Source: Bacillota bacterium
GTDB lineage: Bacteria > Bacillota > Clostridia > Lachnospirales > Lachnospiraceae
Assembly: GCA_023415635.1 (NCBI GenBank)
Contig: JAEZJV010000051.1
Location: 1 to 64,000, forward strand
Direction of reading: 5' to 3'
Length of the DNA stretch: 64,000 nt
In this document: positions 26,597-36,143 of the stretch, in pieces
Numbering within the stretch: position 1 is the stretch's first letter
Layout of the letters: each line of letters opens with the position of its first letter
Made by a program: the position numbers and the translations under genes
Notes under the pieces: model-generated
Database searches by the model: none
What the model saw: only the letters and a program-made list of their open reading frames with translations
What the model was told of the DNA's origin: nothing

Positions 26597-28178
26597 ATGT
26601 CTCAGATTTATGTAAATGATTTAACGTTTGGTTATACAACCAGCTATGATTTAATATTTGAGCATGTGAGTTTCCAGTTGGATACGGATTGGAAGCTTGG
26701 CTTTGTCGGAAGAAACGGCAGAGGGAAGACAACTTTCTTAAGGCTACTGATGGGAGCCTATGATTATCAGGGAACGATTACTTCCCCGGTAAGCTTTAGT
26801 TACTTTCCCTTTGAGGTAGAGGATGAAGCTAAGGTTACCCTGTCCGTCATTAAGGATACCATTGCTCCATATACCCAATGGGAGCAGGAGATGGAGCAGT
26901 GTCTTATGCAGGATCACAGTGAGGAAAGCCTGGATAGATACGGAAAACTTCAGGAGCTTTACCTGGCGCATGACGGATATGTTATCGAAGAATTAATAGA
27001 GAAAGAGCTGGGCAAGCTGAGGGTGGGGACGGAGCTGCTATCCCGACCATACCATACATTGAGCTACGGTGAGAGAACCAAGCTTATGCTTGCTGCATTA
27101 TTCCTAAAAAAGAATAATTTCCTTTTAATAGATGAGCCTACAAATCATCTGGATATGGAGGGCAGGGCTACATTGGCAGAGTATTTAGGAGGCAAAGGCG
27201 GCTTCATTCTGGTCTCTCATGACAGGAATTTTCTTGACCGTTGTATTGATCATGTCTTATCCATCAATAGGACGGACATTGAAGTCCAGAAGGGGAATTA
27301 TTCAACCTGGTGGGTAAATAAGGAACGCAGGGATCATTATGAGTTGAATAAGAATGAACAGCTGAAGAAGGAAATTATTGTATTGTCCGATGCGGCTAAA
27401 AGAGCAAAGGGGTGGTCGGATCAGGTAGAGGCAGGTAAAATCGGAAGTCATGCTTTCGACCGAGGTGCGATCGGACATAAAGCGGCTAAGATGATGAAGC
27501 GGGCAAAAGCAATCGAGAGTAGAAAGCTGGATGCGATTGAAGAAAAAAAGGGGCTGCTTAAAAACATTGAGGAGCCGGAAGACCTAAAAATCAATTTACT
27601 TCCCTTTTCTGGAAGAAGAATGATGGAGGCTGAAGACTTAAGCCTTTACTTTGATGGCCGCAGGGTAGCAGCAGGGTATTAATTTCACCCTGGCCAAGGG
27701 AAGCAGAATTGCTATTCAGGGAAAGAACGGCTCCGGAAAAACAACACTATTAAAGCTCTTACTAGGGGAGGAGATTGATTATCAGGGAAGGTATTATGTT
27801 GCACCGTCCCTTAAAATTTCCTACGTGTCACAGTCGACTTCTTATCTAAAAGGTAATCTGAAGGATTTTGCCCTAAGGTACGGTCTGGAGGAAAGCATAT
27901 TCAAGACTGTCCTGCGCCAACTGGATTTTGAGAGAGTACAGTTTGAGAAGGATATATCGGAGTTTAGCGCAGGCCAGAAGAAGAAGGTTCTTCTTGCTAA
28001 AAGCCTTGCAGAACCGGCGCAGGTATTTGTATGGGATGAACCTCTTAACTATATTGATATCTTCTCCAGGATGCAGATAGAAGAGCTGATATTAAAATAC
28101 CAACCGACTCTGGTATTTGTAGAACATGACAGGATGTTTTGCGAGAGGATTGCAACTGAGTTTGTAAGACTGGAATAA
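26597..28178 (+). pseudogene. ABC-F ribosomal protection protein, Lsa/CplR type, frameshifted
   Basis: Two ATPase halves lie in different frames. The first (26597-27682) has Walker A GRNGRGKTT, signature LSYGERTK and Walker B LLIDEPTNHLD. The second, open to 28178, has GKNGSGKTT, SAGQKKK and WDEPLNYID, a wording typical of Lsa/Vga/CplR ABC-F proteins that eject lincosamides, pleuromutilins and streptogramin A from the ribosome. The break is at GGG (27674-27676): removing one G joins VAA to GINFTLAKGSRIAIQG and restores about 526 residues. Either the gene is inactive, or the extra G is a sequencing error. The rest has normal codon use and an intact start behind GAAGGAG, so any loss is recent. 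Confidence 0.85.
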
Positions 28179-28476
28179 GGGTAATCCTAATCATATGAAT
28201 TGTAACTATTGCCCAAATAAGAAAAATATGGTAGACTGATAATATCAACGGGTTGAATTGGTAAAGTGTTAAAGCGTGAGGAAAGACATCATAATTTAAA
28301 GCAAATAATCATTTACAGAATGAAGGAGGAATAACAAAACCACATATCGGTAATGATATAGTATAGTTTAATAATACCATTCATGTACAATCTCTGTAGC
28401 AACAATTAATAAGCATTATAAAGATTGTAAGTTTACTGTCAAAGTCCAATGCGAATGATTAGGAGAGGTGAACAAT
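28179..28476. other. Gap between the ABC-F gene and a small gene
   Basis: Mostly A/T-rich. An AAGGAGGAATAAC site near 28322 is not followed by a start codon. Nothing further is recognised. Confidence 0.4.
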
Positions 28477-28707
28477 ATGAGAGAGTGGAGAATTTTATTG
28501 GTCCTAGAATTGGAGTGGAGAATGTCCCGCATTCAACGCAAGCTTATTAATTGGCTAGTTGGTAAAGGCATAAAACTGAATTCCAAGATTCTTTGCTTGA
28601 TTAATCGGAGCCTTGATAATCGTCTGGTGATATTAACTGAGAACAGTCATCGGTATGAGCAGATTACTGGACAGATCATCCAATACTATAAACGCGACGA
28701 AATATAA
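28477..28707 (+). CDS. Small protein, Spo0E-like
   Basis: A 76-residue basic protein. The segment RKLINWLVGKGIKLNSKILCLINRSLDNRLV resembles the two-helix hairpin of Spo0E-type aspartyl-phosphate phosphatases, with NRSLD standing where the family has SQELD. Spo0E proteins drain phosphate from Spo0A and delay sporulation. The key Ser-Gln pair is not kept, so activity is doubtful. ATG at 28477 follows AGGAGAGG by 8 bases. A terminator follows directly. It stands alone. Confidence 0.5.
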   Translation: MREWRILLVLELEWRMSRIQRKLINWLVGKGIKLNSKILCLINRSLDNRLVILTENSHRYEQITGQIIQYYKRDEI

Positions 28708-28757
28708 AAAACTACCTGTCATCCTCGATTTATCGGTGCTTGGCAGGTAGTATTTTT
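28708..28757. terminator. Terminator between convergent small genes
   Basis: ACTACCTG (28711-28718) pairs with CAGGTAGT (28744-28751), AAAAAA before and ATTTTTTAA after, so it may work on both strands. Confidence 0.8.
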
Positions 28758-28760
28758 TAA

Positions 28761-28880
28761 TTACTTCTTAGGCTTCTTTACGAGCTCCGGCTCAGGCATG
28801 ATCGGCTTTAATGAAGGTAAGACGCCTGTATCAGCCTTTTTCTTCTTCTTTACTTCTTTTTTAATATCTCTATTTGCCAT
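28761..28880 (-). CDS. 39-residue Lys/Pro-rich small protein
   Basis: A minus-strand frame MANRDIKKEVKKKKK, then a Pro-rich half with two P-x-P repeats, ends VKKPKK before TAA. AAGGGGTG lies 7 bases upstream of ATG. It is very basic (about 14 Lys of 39), with no hydrophobic segment, and may bind nucleic acid or be disordered. I recall similar small proteins in Lachnospiraceae, without function. A shared terminator closes it. Confidence 0.65.
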   Translation of the reverse strand: MANRDIKKEVKKKKKADTGVLPSLKPIMPEPELVKKPKK

Positions 28881-29255
28881 GGATATCACCCCTTAAAAAG
28901 ATAATTTAATACCTTTTATTATAATAAGTTATGTTGATTTAGTCCAGCAAAACTTTGTACCATTCGTCTGATATATTACCATAAAAAGTAAGATGCGTAA
29001 GGTGATAGGTATCTCTAAACTTTGTTGGCCAGTCTGAATCAGAGCCGGATGTATAATCTTATCTGCTATATAGGAGATATATGCTTCAAAGGCCGGTGTG
29101 TCTATAATACTTAACAGTGAATTTGAAGGATATCTGAGCAGCAGCGGAGAGAAGAGGTTATTCTCTCTGCTTTTTTGTATGGAATCCGACGAAGCGTCCA
29201 TAATAGATAAATAGGCAATATTAAGTTACAGGTATTCGAAGGAATGGAGATTAGG
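28881..29255. other. Gap without a convincing gene
   Basis: A 90-codon minus-strand frame at 28929-29201 has no ribosome site and no motif. The plus strand shows broken stretches (for example SEFEGYLSSSGEKRLFSLLF) that may be relics. A terminator lies at 29141-29176. The activase ribosome site starts at 29246. Confidence 0.4.
29141..29176 (+). terminator. Terminator upstream of the activase gene
   Basis: GCAGCGGAGAGAA pairs with TTCTCTCTGC (29161-29170) with a bulge, followed by six T. No clear plus-strand gene precedes it, so it may end a relic or an unrecognised transcript. Confidence 0.6.
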
Positions 29256-32200
29256 ATGGAAAATTTAAGTGACAGCACAGAGTACCGAATGGGTATAGAC
29301 ATAGGTTCAACTACTGTAAAGCTGGCGATACTCGATCATGAGAACAGACTGATTTACAGTGATTACCGAAGACATCTCTCGGATATCAGAAGCTCTTTGT
29401 CGCAGCTTATGGAAGACTGCCATAAAGAGCTGGGAGATAAAAAGGTTCTAGTGAGCATGTCCGGTTCCGGAGGCTTATCGCTGGCAAAACGTGTGAATAT
29501 TAATTTTATTCAAGAGGTAGTTGCCTGTGCTAAGGCGGTTCGGACCTTAATACCGGAGACAGATGTGGCTATTGAGCTAGGAGGAGAGGATGCGAAAATC
29601 ACATATTTTACCGGGGGTATGGAACAGCGCATGAACGGAAGCTGTGCAGGCGGCACCGGTGCCTTTCTGGATCAAATGGCGGTACTCTTAGATACAGATA
29701 CCGCAGGTCTGAATGAATATGCAAAAGGGTATCAGACTATTTATCCCATTGCCTCAAGATGTGGAGTATTTGCAAAAACGGATATTCAACCACTGATTAA
29801 CGACGGTGTAAGAAAGGAGGATGTGGCGGCTTCGATCCTTCAAGCGGTAGCCAACCAGACCATAAGCGGACTTGCCTGCGGAAAACCGATACGAGGGAAA
29901 ATAGCCTTTCTGGGTGGACCCCTTCATTATCTTTCCGAGCTTCGCAAACGTTTCGTTGAGAGCCTTAGGCTTACGGAAGAAATGTCCTTGGAGCCGGTTA
30001 ATTCCCAGCTTTATGTGGCAATTGGAGCAGCCCTGACTAATAACAAGGAAAAAGCCTCTACGCTTCTTGAGCTGCGAAACAGGCTAGATCGTCTTCCTAA
30101 GTCCCTTGAGGAGGACCTTCATAAGCTTCCTTCCTTATTCACAGATCAGGTTGATTATGAAGCCTTTCTCTCAAGACATAACAATACTCGTATCGTGATT
30201 GGAGATTTAAACACCTATGAAGGAGGAGCCTATCTTGGCATTGATGCTGGATCTACTACAACGAAGCTGGTATTGCTCGGAGAAAGGAGAGAACTGCTTT
30301 TCTCCAGATATTGCAGCAATGAAGGCAATCCGCTCGGAAGACTTACAGTACTATTACAGGAATTATATGAGCAGCTTCCGGAGAAAGCCGTTATCTATGG
30401 TTGTACCGTGACAGGTTATGGGGAAGCCTTAGTGAAGGCGGCCTTCCATGCGGATTTTGGAGAGATTGAAACGATAGCTCATTACAAGGCTGCAAAATAT
30501 TTCCTGCCGGAGGTAGATTTTATCCTCGATATCGGAGGACAGGACATGAAATGTCTTCGTATCAGAAAGGGAGCGATCAGCAGTATCCTTCTAAATGAAG
30601 CCTGCTCCTCCGGCTGTGGTTCCTTCCTTGAAGGCTTTGCCAAATCTCTCCATATCAGCATGGAGGAATTTGTGAAGCAAGCACTGTTTGCGAAGGCTCC
30701 TGTGGATCTGGGGACGAAGTGCACAGTATTTATGAACTCGAAGGTTAAGCAGGCGCAGAAGGAGGGGGCAGGGCTGGGTGATATTTCTGCCGGGCTGTCT
30801 TATTCTATAATAAAGAATGCTATCTACAAGGTAATCAAGCTCAGAGATAAGCAGGAACTGGGAAATCATATTCTTGTCCAGGGAGGGACCTTTTTAAATG
30901 ATGCCGTACTGCGTGCCTTTGAGCTGGTTACGGGCAGAGAAGCCCTTAGACCTGAAATTGCAGGGCTGATGGGAGCCTTCGGTGCTGCTTTAATTGCTCA
31001 GGAAAAGATTCAGGAGAATGCTGTTGAAAATATTCATTCAAGCCTTCTTACGAAAGAAGCCATAGCCGCATTTTCAGTAAAATCCTCAAGCCGCCGGTGT
31101 GACGGCTGTACCAATCAATGTCTCTTGACTGTTCATGTGTTTACGGAGGGGGTGCGCTTTATTACCGGCAACCGATGTGAGAAGCCCTATGGAGCAGAGG
31201 TGCAAAGCAGAAAACCCTTACCGAATCTTATGAAGTATAAAAACGAAAGATCCTTTCAGTACCAACCACTGTCACCGGAGCAAGCCCTCCGAGGAGAAAT
31301 CGGAATCCCACGGGTACTCAATCTGTATGAGAACTACCCGTTCTGGTTTACCCTGTTCACAAGGCTTGGCTTTCGGGTCATCCTTTCCTCACCCTCCAAT
31401 AAGAAAATGTTTGAGCGCGGAATGGAAACTGTTCCTTCGGAATCTACCTGCTATCCGGCAAAATTAAGTCACGGACATATCATTGATCTGATAGAGAGGG
31501 GAATTAATACCATCTTCTATCCGGCCATAGTTTATGAAAAAGCAGAATATAAGGAGGCAGCCAATCACTACAATTGCCCAATCGTAATCTCCTATCCGGA
31601 GGTGGTCCGAAATAATATTGATTTAATTAAAGAAAGAAAAATCCGTTTTCTATCACCCTTTCTGTCCCTCGATAATCGGAAGGTAATGGTAAAGCGACTG
31701 ATGGAGGAATTAGAGGATTTTCAGGTCTGTGAAGCTGAAATGAGGGCAGCTGTTCGTGCAGCCTATGAAGAACGGGATAATTACAAAAGAGATATGCAAA
31801 GAAAAGGAGAGGAGACGTTAGAGTATCTTCAAAGGGAGAATAAGAGAGGAATCGTCCTGTGCGGAAAGCCCTATCACTCAGATCCCGAAATCAACCACGG
31901 AGTAGCTGATTTAATCAATTCCTATGATATGGCTGTTCTCACTGAGGATAGTATCGCCCATTTGGCCAAGGTCAAACAGAAGCTGAGGGTAGTGGATCAA
32001 TGGGTATATAATTCAAGACTTTATCGCGCAGCCGCCCTGGTTGCAGCTAAGCCGCAGCTGGAGCTGGTCCAGCTCAACTCCTTCGGCTGCGGTCTGGATG
32101 CTGTTACCTCCGATCAGATTGAAGAACTTCTGGCAGCAGGTGGTAAGCTTTATACGCTTTTAAAGATTGACGAAGGGAATAATCTCGGAGCAATCAGAAT

Positions 32201-33503
32201 TCGAATCCGATCCTTAAAGGCAGCGATGGCGGAAAGGGAAAAACAGCCTGGAACAGGAATTATCCAACCGACAGATACAGCTCCGCCTCTTTTTATAAAA
32301 GAAATGCGGCATAGCTATACAATTCTGGCTCCACAGATGGCACCCATTCATTTTGATTTGGTGCAGGAGGCTGCCAGAGCCAGCGGCTATCATATGGTGG
32401 TTTTACCGGAAGCGGATCAGGGTGCTGTGGAGGAGGGCTTGAAGTATGTGAATAATGATGCTTGTTTTCCTGCAATTCTTATGATCGGGCAGTTAATACA
32501 GGCATTGAAATCGGGAGAGTTTAATCTGGAGCGTACAGCAGTGATTTTGACTCAAAGCGGTGGAGGGTGCAGGGCCACCAATTATATCGCCTTTTTAAAG
32601 CTGGGGTTAAAGCAGGCAGGCTTTCCGATGATACCCGTAATCTCCCTGAACACTATAGGTCTGGATAAGCAACCCGGTTTCAGGCTGACCCCCGGATTAA
32701 TCAGAAAAAGTCTGATGGCTGTCATCTATGGGGATTTATTCATGCGATTATTAAATAGGACAAGGCCCTATGAAAGATTCCCGGGGTCGGCGAAGGTTCT
32801 TTATGACAAATGGAAGGAGCGTGCAAAAGAGAATATCAGGTCCGGAAGCACAAAGGAGTTTCAATACAACTTAAGAAGAATTGTACAGGACTTTGATTAT
32901 CTGGAATTGAGCAATGAAACGAAGCCCAGAGTGGGCATAGTAGGAGAAATACTACTAAAATACCATCCGGATGCCAATCATGACCTTATCGGCATTCTGG
33001 AGCAAGGAGGGGTTGAGGCAATTGTACCTGATCTTATGGATTATTTCTTATATTCTGCTCTTAATGCACGCTTCCGATACCGATATCTTGCCGGGTCGAA
33101 ATTGAGTTGTACACTCAGCGATTTTGCTCTGGCATATATGACCCGGTATCGGAATATGATGAAGCAGGAGCTGGGCAGGAGTGACAGATTCCCGGCGCCA
33201 ATTCCAATTCAGGAGCTGGCACATATGGCTTCCTCGGTATTATCCTTGGGCAATCAGACTGGGGAAGGATGGCTGGTAGCTGCTGAGATGATGGAGTTTT
33301 TGGAGGAGGGAACATATAATATTCTTTGTGTACAGCCATTAGCCTGTCTGCCAAATCATATCACAGGAAAGGGAATGTTTAAGCCCTTGAGAGATCGTTA
33401 TCCGGGTGCGAATATCATGCCGATTGATTATGATCCGGGACTGTCCTATGTCAATCAATTGAACCGGATCAAACTGATGCTTTCTAATACAGGAAAGGAA
33501 TAA
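29256..33503 (+). CDS. Fused CoA-dehydratase activase (double BadF/BadG ATPase + DUF2229)
   Basis: A 1415-residue protein. Two ASKHA-fold activase domains lie in tandem: about 12-265 (GIDIGSTTVKLAI, GSCAGGTGAFLDQM) and about 320-590 (GIDAGSTTTKLVL, SSGCGSFLEGF); each has the Cys-containing loop that in HgdC/BadFG holds a shared 4Fe-4S cluster. A Cys-rich joint (CDGCTNQCLLTV, about 630) leads to DUF2229 and a CoA-dehydratase-like end. Activases inject one electron, using ATP, into 2-hydroxyacyl-CoA dehydratases or benzoyl-CoA reductases. No dehydratase gene is nearby, as is usual for this large stand-alone class, whose role is unproven. ATG 29256 follows GGAG by 6 bases. Confidence 0.88.
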   Translation: MENLSDSTEYRMGIDIGSTTVKLAILDHENRLIYSDYRRHLSDIRSSLSQLMEDCHKELGDKKVLVSMSGSGGLSLAKRVNINFIQEVVACAKAVRTLIPETDVAIELGGEDAKITYFTGGMEQRMNGSCAGGTGAFLDQMAVLLDTDTAGLNEYAKGYQTIYPIASRCGVFAKTDIQPLINDGVRKEDVAASILQAVANQTISGLACGKPIRGKIAFLGGPLHYLSELRKRFVESLRLTEEMSLEPVNSQLYVAIGAALTNNKEKASTLLELRNRLDRLPKSLEEDLHKLPSLFTDQVDYEAFLSRHNNTRIVIGDLNTYEGGAYLGIDAGSTTTKLVLLGERRELLFSRYCSNEGNPLGRLTVLLQELYEQLPEKAVIYGCTVTGYGEALVKAAFHADFGEIETIAHYKAAKYFLPEVDFILDIGGQDMKCLRIRKGAISSILLNEACSSGCGSFLEGFAKSLHISMEEFVKQALFAKAPVDLGTKCTVFMNSKVKQAQKEGAGLGDISAGLSYSIIKNAIYKVIKLRDKQELGNHILVQGGTFLNDAVLRAFELVTGREALRPEIAGLMGAFGAALIAQEKIQENAVENIHSSLLTKEAIAAFSVKSSSRRCDGCTNQCLLTVHVFTEGVRFITGNRCEKPYGAEVQSRKPLPNLMKYKNERSFQYQPLSPEQALRGEIGIPRVLNLYENYPFWFTLFTRLGFRVILSSPSNKKMFERGMETVPSESTCYPAKLSHGHIIDLIERGINTIFYPAIVYEKAEYKEAANHYNCPIVISYPEVVRNNIDLIKERKIRFLSPFLSLDNRKVMVKRLMEELEDFQVCEAEMRAAVRAAYEERDNYKRDMQRKGEETLEYLQRENKRGIVLCGKPYHSDPEINHGVADLINSYDMAVLTEDSIAHLAKVKQKLRVVDQWVYNSRLYRAAALVAAKPQLELVQLNSFGCGLDAVTSDQIEELLAAGGKLYTLLKIDEGNNLGAIRIRIRSLKAAMAEREKQPGTGIIQPTDTAPPLFIKEMRHSYTILAPQMAPIHFDLVQEAARASGYHMVVLPEADQGAVEEGLKYVNNDACFPAILMIGQLIQALKSGEFNLERTAVILTQSGGGCRATNYIAFLKLGLKQAGFPMIPVISLNTIGLDKQPGFRLTPGLIRKSLMAVIYGDLFMRLLNRTRPYERFPGSAKVLYDKWKERAKENIRSGSTKEFQYNLRRIVQDFDYLELSNETKPRVGIVGEILLKYHPDANHDLIGILEQGGVEAIVPDLMDYFLYSALNARFRYRYLAGSKLSCTLSDFALAYMTRYRNMMKQELGRSDRFPAPIPIQELAHMASSVLSLGNQTGEGWLVAAEMMEFLEEGTYNILCVQPLACLPNHITGKGMFKPLRDRYPGANIMPIDYDPGLSYVNQLNRIKLMLSNTGKE

Positions 33504-33635
33504 TGTTAGGCATCATCTTAACGAAAAATTAACTACTTTTTTAGCATAAATTGATATATAATAGCGTTTAAATATTATGATATTTCCAATTTTTACACAT
33601 TGGCAGAGCCGCGATAGGTCTGTATGGAGGTTAAT

Positions 33636-34136
33636 ATGAAAAAATGTACGAAATGTGGTGCTACGAATGATAATCTGTATACTTCCTGTATCGATTGCGG
33701 GGCTCCGCTTGGACCGCCGCTGTCAAAAGAGGAGTTAAAGGAAGCTGAAAAAGCCGGTCTGCGAAAATCTAAAGAGACGGTAACTCAGTCAGAATATTTT
33801 TATGTATCTAAGGCCGACCAGACTGTAGCCATACTTTTGATTACAGGAGCTGTGCTGCAGCTTCTCATGGTTTCCCGAATCAATCAATCAAAGCTGGTTG
33901 ATTATATCATTATCCTATGGATTGTTATCGTCTGGATGCTGGTGGAAGCAATCAGTCTGTTGTTTCCGAAGCTTGCCTGGAGCCTGGTACAACTGGGAAT
34001 TCCGAGAAGGGGAGAGGGCAGCGAGAAGCAGCAGCCCACGGAAGTAACGGTTTACCTTCGCAGAGGCATTGCGTATTCCATGGTATTTGTCGGATATGCA
34101 TTAATAGTGATAATCTGTCTGTATCTTTACCTGTAA
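33636..34136 (+). CDS. Zinc-ribbon membrane protein
   Basis: A 166-residue protein. Residues 3-22 form a zinc ribbon with two C-x-x-C pairs (CTKCGATNDNLYTSCIDCGA). A charged linker follows, then three hydrophobic segments (about 63-80, 85-110 and 143-165). No family name beyond zinc-ribbon protein. GGAGGT lies 7 bases before ATG. It has a TATAAT at 33557-33562 and a strong terminator, so it is a single-gene unit. Confidence 0.7.
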   Translation: MKKCTKCGATNDNLYTSCIDCGAPLGPPLSKEELKEAEKAGLRKSKETVTQSEYFYVSKADQTVAILLITGAVLQLLMVSRINQSKLVDYIIILWIVIVWMLVEAISLLFPKLAWSLVQLGIPRRGEGSEKQQPTEVTVYLRRGIAYSMVFVGYALIVIICLYLYL

Positions 34137-34153
34137 AATACTTGATTTGCTAT

Positions 34154-34199
34154 AGCTGCTGCTACAGAGCAATCATCAGCTCTGGGCAGCAGCTTTTTA
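34154..34199 (+). terminator. Rho-independent terminator
   Basis: AGCTGCTG (34154-34161) pairs with CAGCAGCT (34187-34194), with an inner CAGAGC/GCTCTG stem, then TTTTT. Confidence 0.85.
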
Positions 34200-34289
34200 T
34201 AGCCTCCTATCAGCTATCCGTGGTCCATATGGGTATATATCAAAGTATTGCAGATACTAACAGAGCAGGTGAATGAGGAGACAGTATCA

Positions 34290-34355
34290 ATGTATTTTGG
34301 CAAAGTGGATGATACACAGGCTGCGAAACTTGACGATGCCCGGGTACAATGCTAG
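34290..34355 (+). CDS. Possible 21-residue leader ORF before the ABC exporters
   Basis: ATG preceded by GAGGAG (9-base spacing) opens a frame MYFGKVDDTQAAKLDDARVQC ending at TAG, 52 bases before the exporter start. It could be a leader peptide; no terminator lies between it and the exporter. Confidence 0.25.
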   Translation: MYFGKVDDTQAAKLDDARVQC

Positions 34356-34407
34356 AATAGGATTTAGTTTCAAAAAATCAGAAGTAATCTCATAGGGGGG
34401 AACTGCT

Positions 34408-36111
34408 TTGAAAAGAGTGCTGACTTATCTGAAGCCCTATATAGCACGAATGACCTTTGGCTTTATCATAAAAGTATTGGGAACCCTCATGGATCTAGGA
34501 CTACCCTGGATACTGGCGTATATTCTCGATGAGATTATCCCTTTAAAAAAAGTAGCATTCATTCTATACTGGGGCCTGGCCATGGTGGGTCTATCTGTCG
34601 GAGCAAGAACCTTTAACATCATCGCGAACAGAATGGCAGCCAAAGTTGCCAGAAATGCAACCCGGAATCTGAGACATGATTTATTCGAGAAGATTCTCAG
34701 TCTTTCCGGTACTCAAATGGATTTATTTACCATCCCGTCCCTTGAAACCCGAATGACCTCAGATACCTATAATATCCATAATATGATCGGAATGATGCAA
34801 AGGATTGGTGTCCGTGCACCCATTATCCTAATCGGCGGCATAATTGTTACCAGTACCCTAGAGCCGGTGCTTACCCTGATACTCGTTGGTTCTTTGCCAA
34901 TCTTAACTCTGATTGTATTTCTGGTATCTAAAAAAAGTATTCCCCTTTATTTAAGTCAGCAGTTATCCGTAGACAGGATGGTACGAGTTGTCAGGGAGAA
35001 CATTACCGGAATACGTGTTATTAAAGCATTGTCAAAAACAGTATATGAAAAGCAGCGTTTCTCAGCCTTCAATGCCGAGGTGGTAGACCGGGAACAGAAG
35101 GCCGGCATGACAATGGCGATTACCAATCCGGCTATGAATCTGGTTTTTAATCTTGGACTTACTTTGGTATTGATTATCGGCGCATACAGGGTAAACGCAG
35201 GAACTTCTGCTCCGGGTAAGATCGTGGCCTTTCTGTCCTATTTTACAATCATGCTTCACGCCATTATGGCTATAACGAGAATCTTTGTCATTTTCTCGAA
35301 GGCAAGTGCCTCTGCATCGCGCATCGCCCAAGTTCTGGAAGCAGAGGAGGATTTAAAGGTTACTGAACAGCAGAGGACCGGAAGCACCGAGGATCATATC
35401 GCTTTTCATCATGTGGGGTTTTCTTATACCAAGGAACCCTGTATCATAGATGTGGATTTCCGCATTAAAAAAGGGGAAAGCCTTGGCATCATCGGTTCTA
35501 CCGGTTCCGGAAAGACTACCTTAATTAACTTACTGATGAGGTTTTATGATGTGACCGAGGGGTCCATCACGATTGAGGGGCAGGATATCAGAAGTATGGA
35601 TAAGCTGGAGCTTCGCAGAAGGTTCGGGGTGGTATTCCAGAATGATGTCCTCTTCAGTGACAGAGTTTATGAGAATATCAATTTGGGAAGAGAGCTTCCG
35701 AGAGATAGAGTCCTGGAAGCTGTTGAACATGCTCAAGCGGAAGCCTTCATCATGGAGTTGGAGGAGCAGTTGGACTTCAGACTCTCCATCAGAGGCAGTA
35801 ATCTCAGCGGTGGACAGCAGCAGAGATTACTGATAGCTCGTGCTTTAGCTGGCAGCCCTGAGATCTTAGTACTTGACGATTCCTCAAGTGCGCTGGATTA
35901 CAAGACGGATTCTCTGCTTCGAAAGGCAATTCGAGAAAAATATAAAGGGACAACCACGATAGTAATTGCACAGCGGATTAGCTCTGTGATGAAGCTGGAT
36001 CATATTCTGGTTTTGGAGGATGGCAGAATGGAGGGCTATGGGAGCCATGAGGATTTGCTTAAGTTCTGCGAGGTATATCAGGAAATCTATCAATCTCAGA
36101 TGCTGTCGTAA
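34408..36111 (+). CDS. ABC exporter half-transporter (TMD-NBD), first of a pair
   Basis: A 567-residue type IV ABC exporter: six membrane helices in residues 1-300, then an ATPase with Walker A GSTGSGKTT (about 364), signature LSGGQQQR, Walker B ILVLDDSSSALD and an H-loop replaced by Gln (IVIAQRISS). The Walker B region has Asp-Asp where catalytic Glu is expected, so this is the degenerate site of a heterodimer, as in BmrC/D or TM287/288. Translation starts at TTG 34408 behind AGGGGGG. The partner follows 32 bases later. Substrates are probably drugs or lipids; this is inferred. Confidence 0.88.
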   Translation: MKRVLTYLKPYIARMTFGFIIKVLGTLMDLGLPWILAYILDEIIPLKKVAFILYWGLAMVGLSVGARTFNIIANRMAAKVARNATRNLRHDLFEKILSLSGTQMDLFTIPSLETRMTSDTYNIHNMIGMMQRIGVRAPIILIGGIIVTSTLEPVLTLILVGSLPILTLIVFLVSKKSIPLYLSQQLSVDRMVRVVRENITGIRVIKALSKTVYEKQRFSAFNAEVVDREQKAGMTMAITNPAMNLVFNLGLTLVLIIGAYRVNAGTSAPGKIVAFLSYFTIMLHAIMAITRIFVIFSKASASASRIAQVLEAEEDLKVTEQQRTGSTEDHIAFHHVGFSYTKEPCIIDVDFRIKKGESLGIIGSTGSGKTTLINLLMRFYDVTEGSITIEGQDIRSMDKLELRRRFGVVFQNDVLFSDRVYENINLGRELPRDRVLEAVEHAQAEAFIMELEEQLDFRLSIRGSNLSGGQQQRLLIARALAGSPEILVLDDSSSALDYKTDSLLRKAIREKYKGTTTIVIAQRISSVMKLDHILVLEDGRMEGYGSHEDLLKFCEVYQEIYQSQMLS

Positions 36112-36143
36112 ACTTGAATATACTATATATTGGAGGTGATACC

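Noticed and set aside
28929..29201. Minus-strand 90-codon ORF
   Set aside because: No ribosome site, no motif; the plus strand here shows relic-like fragments and a terminator instead.
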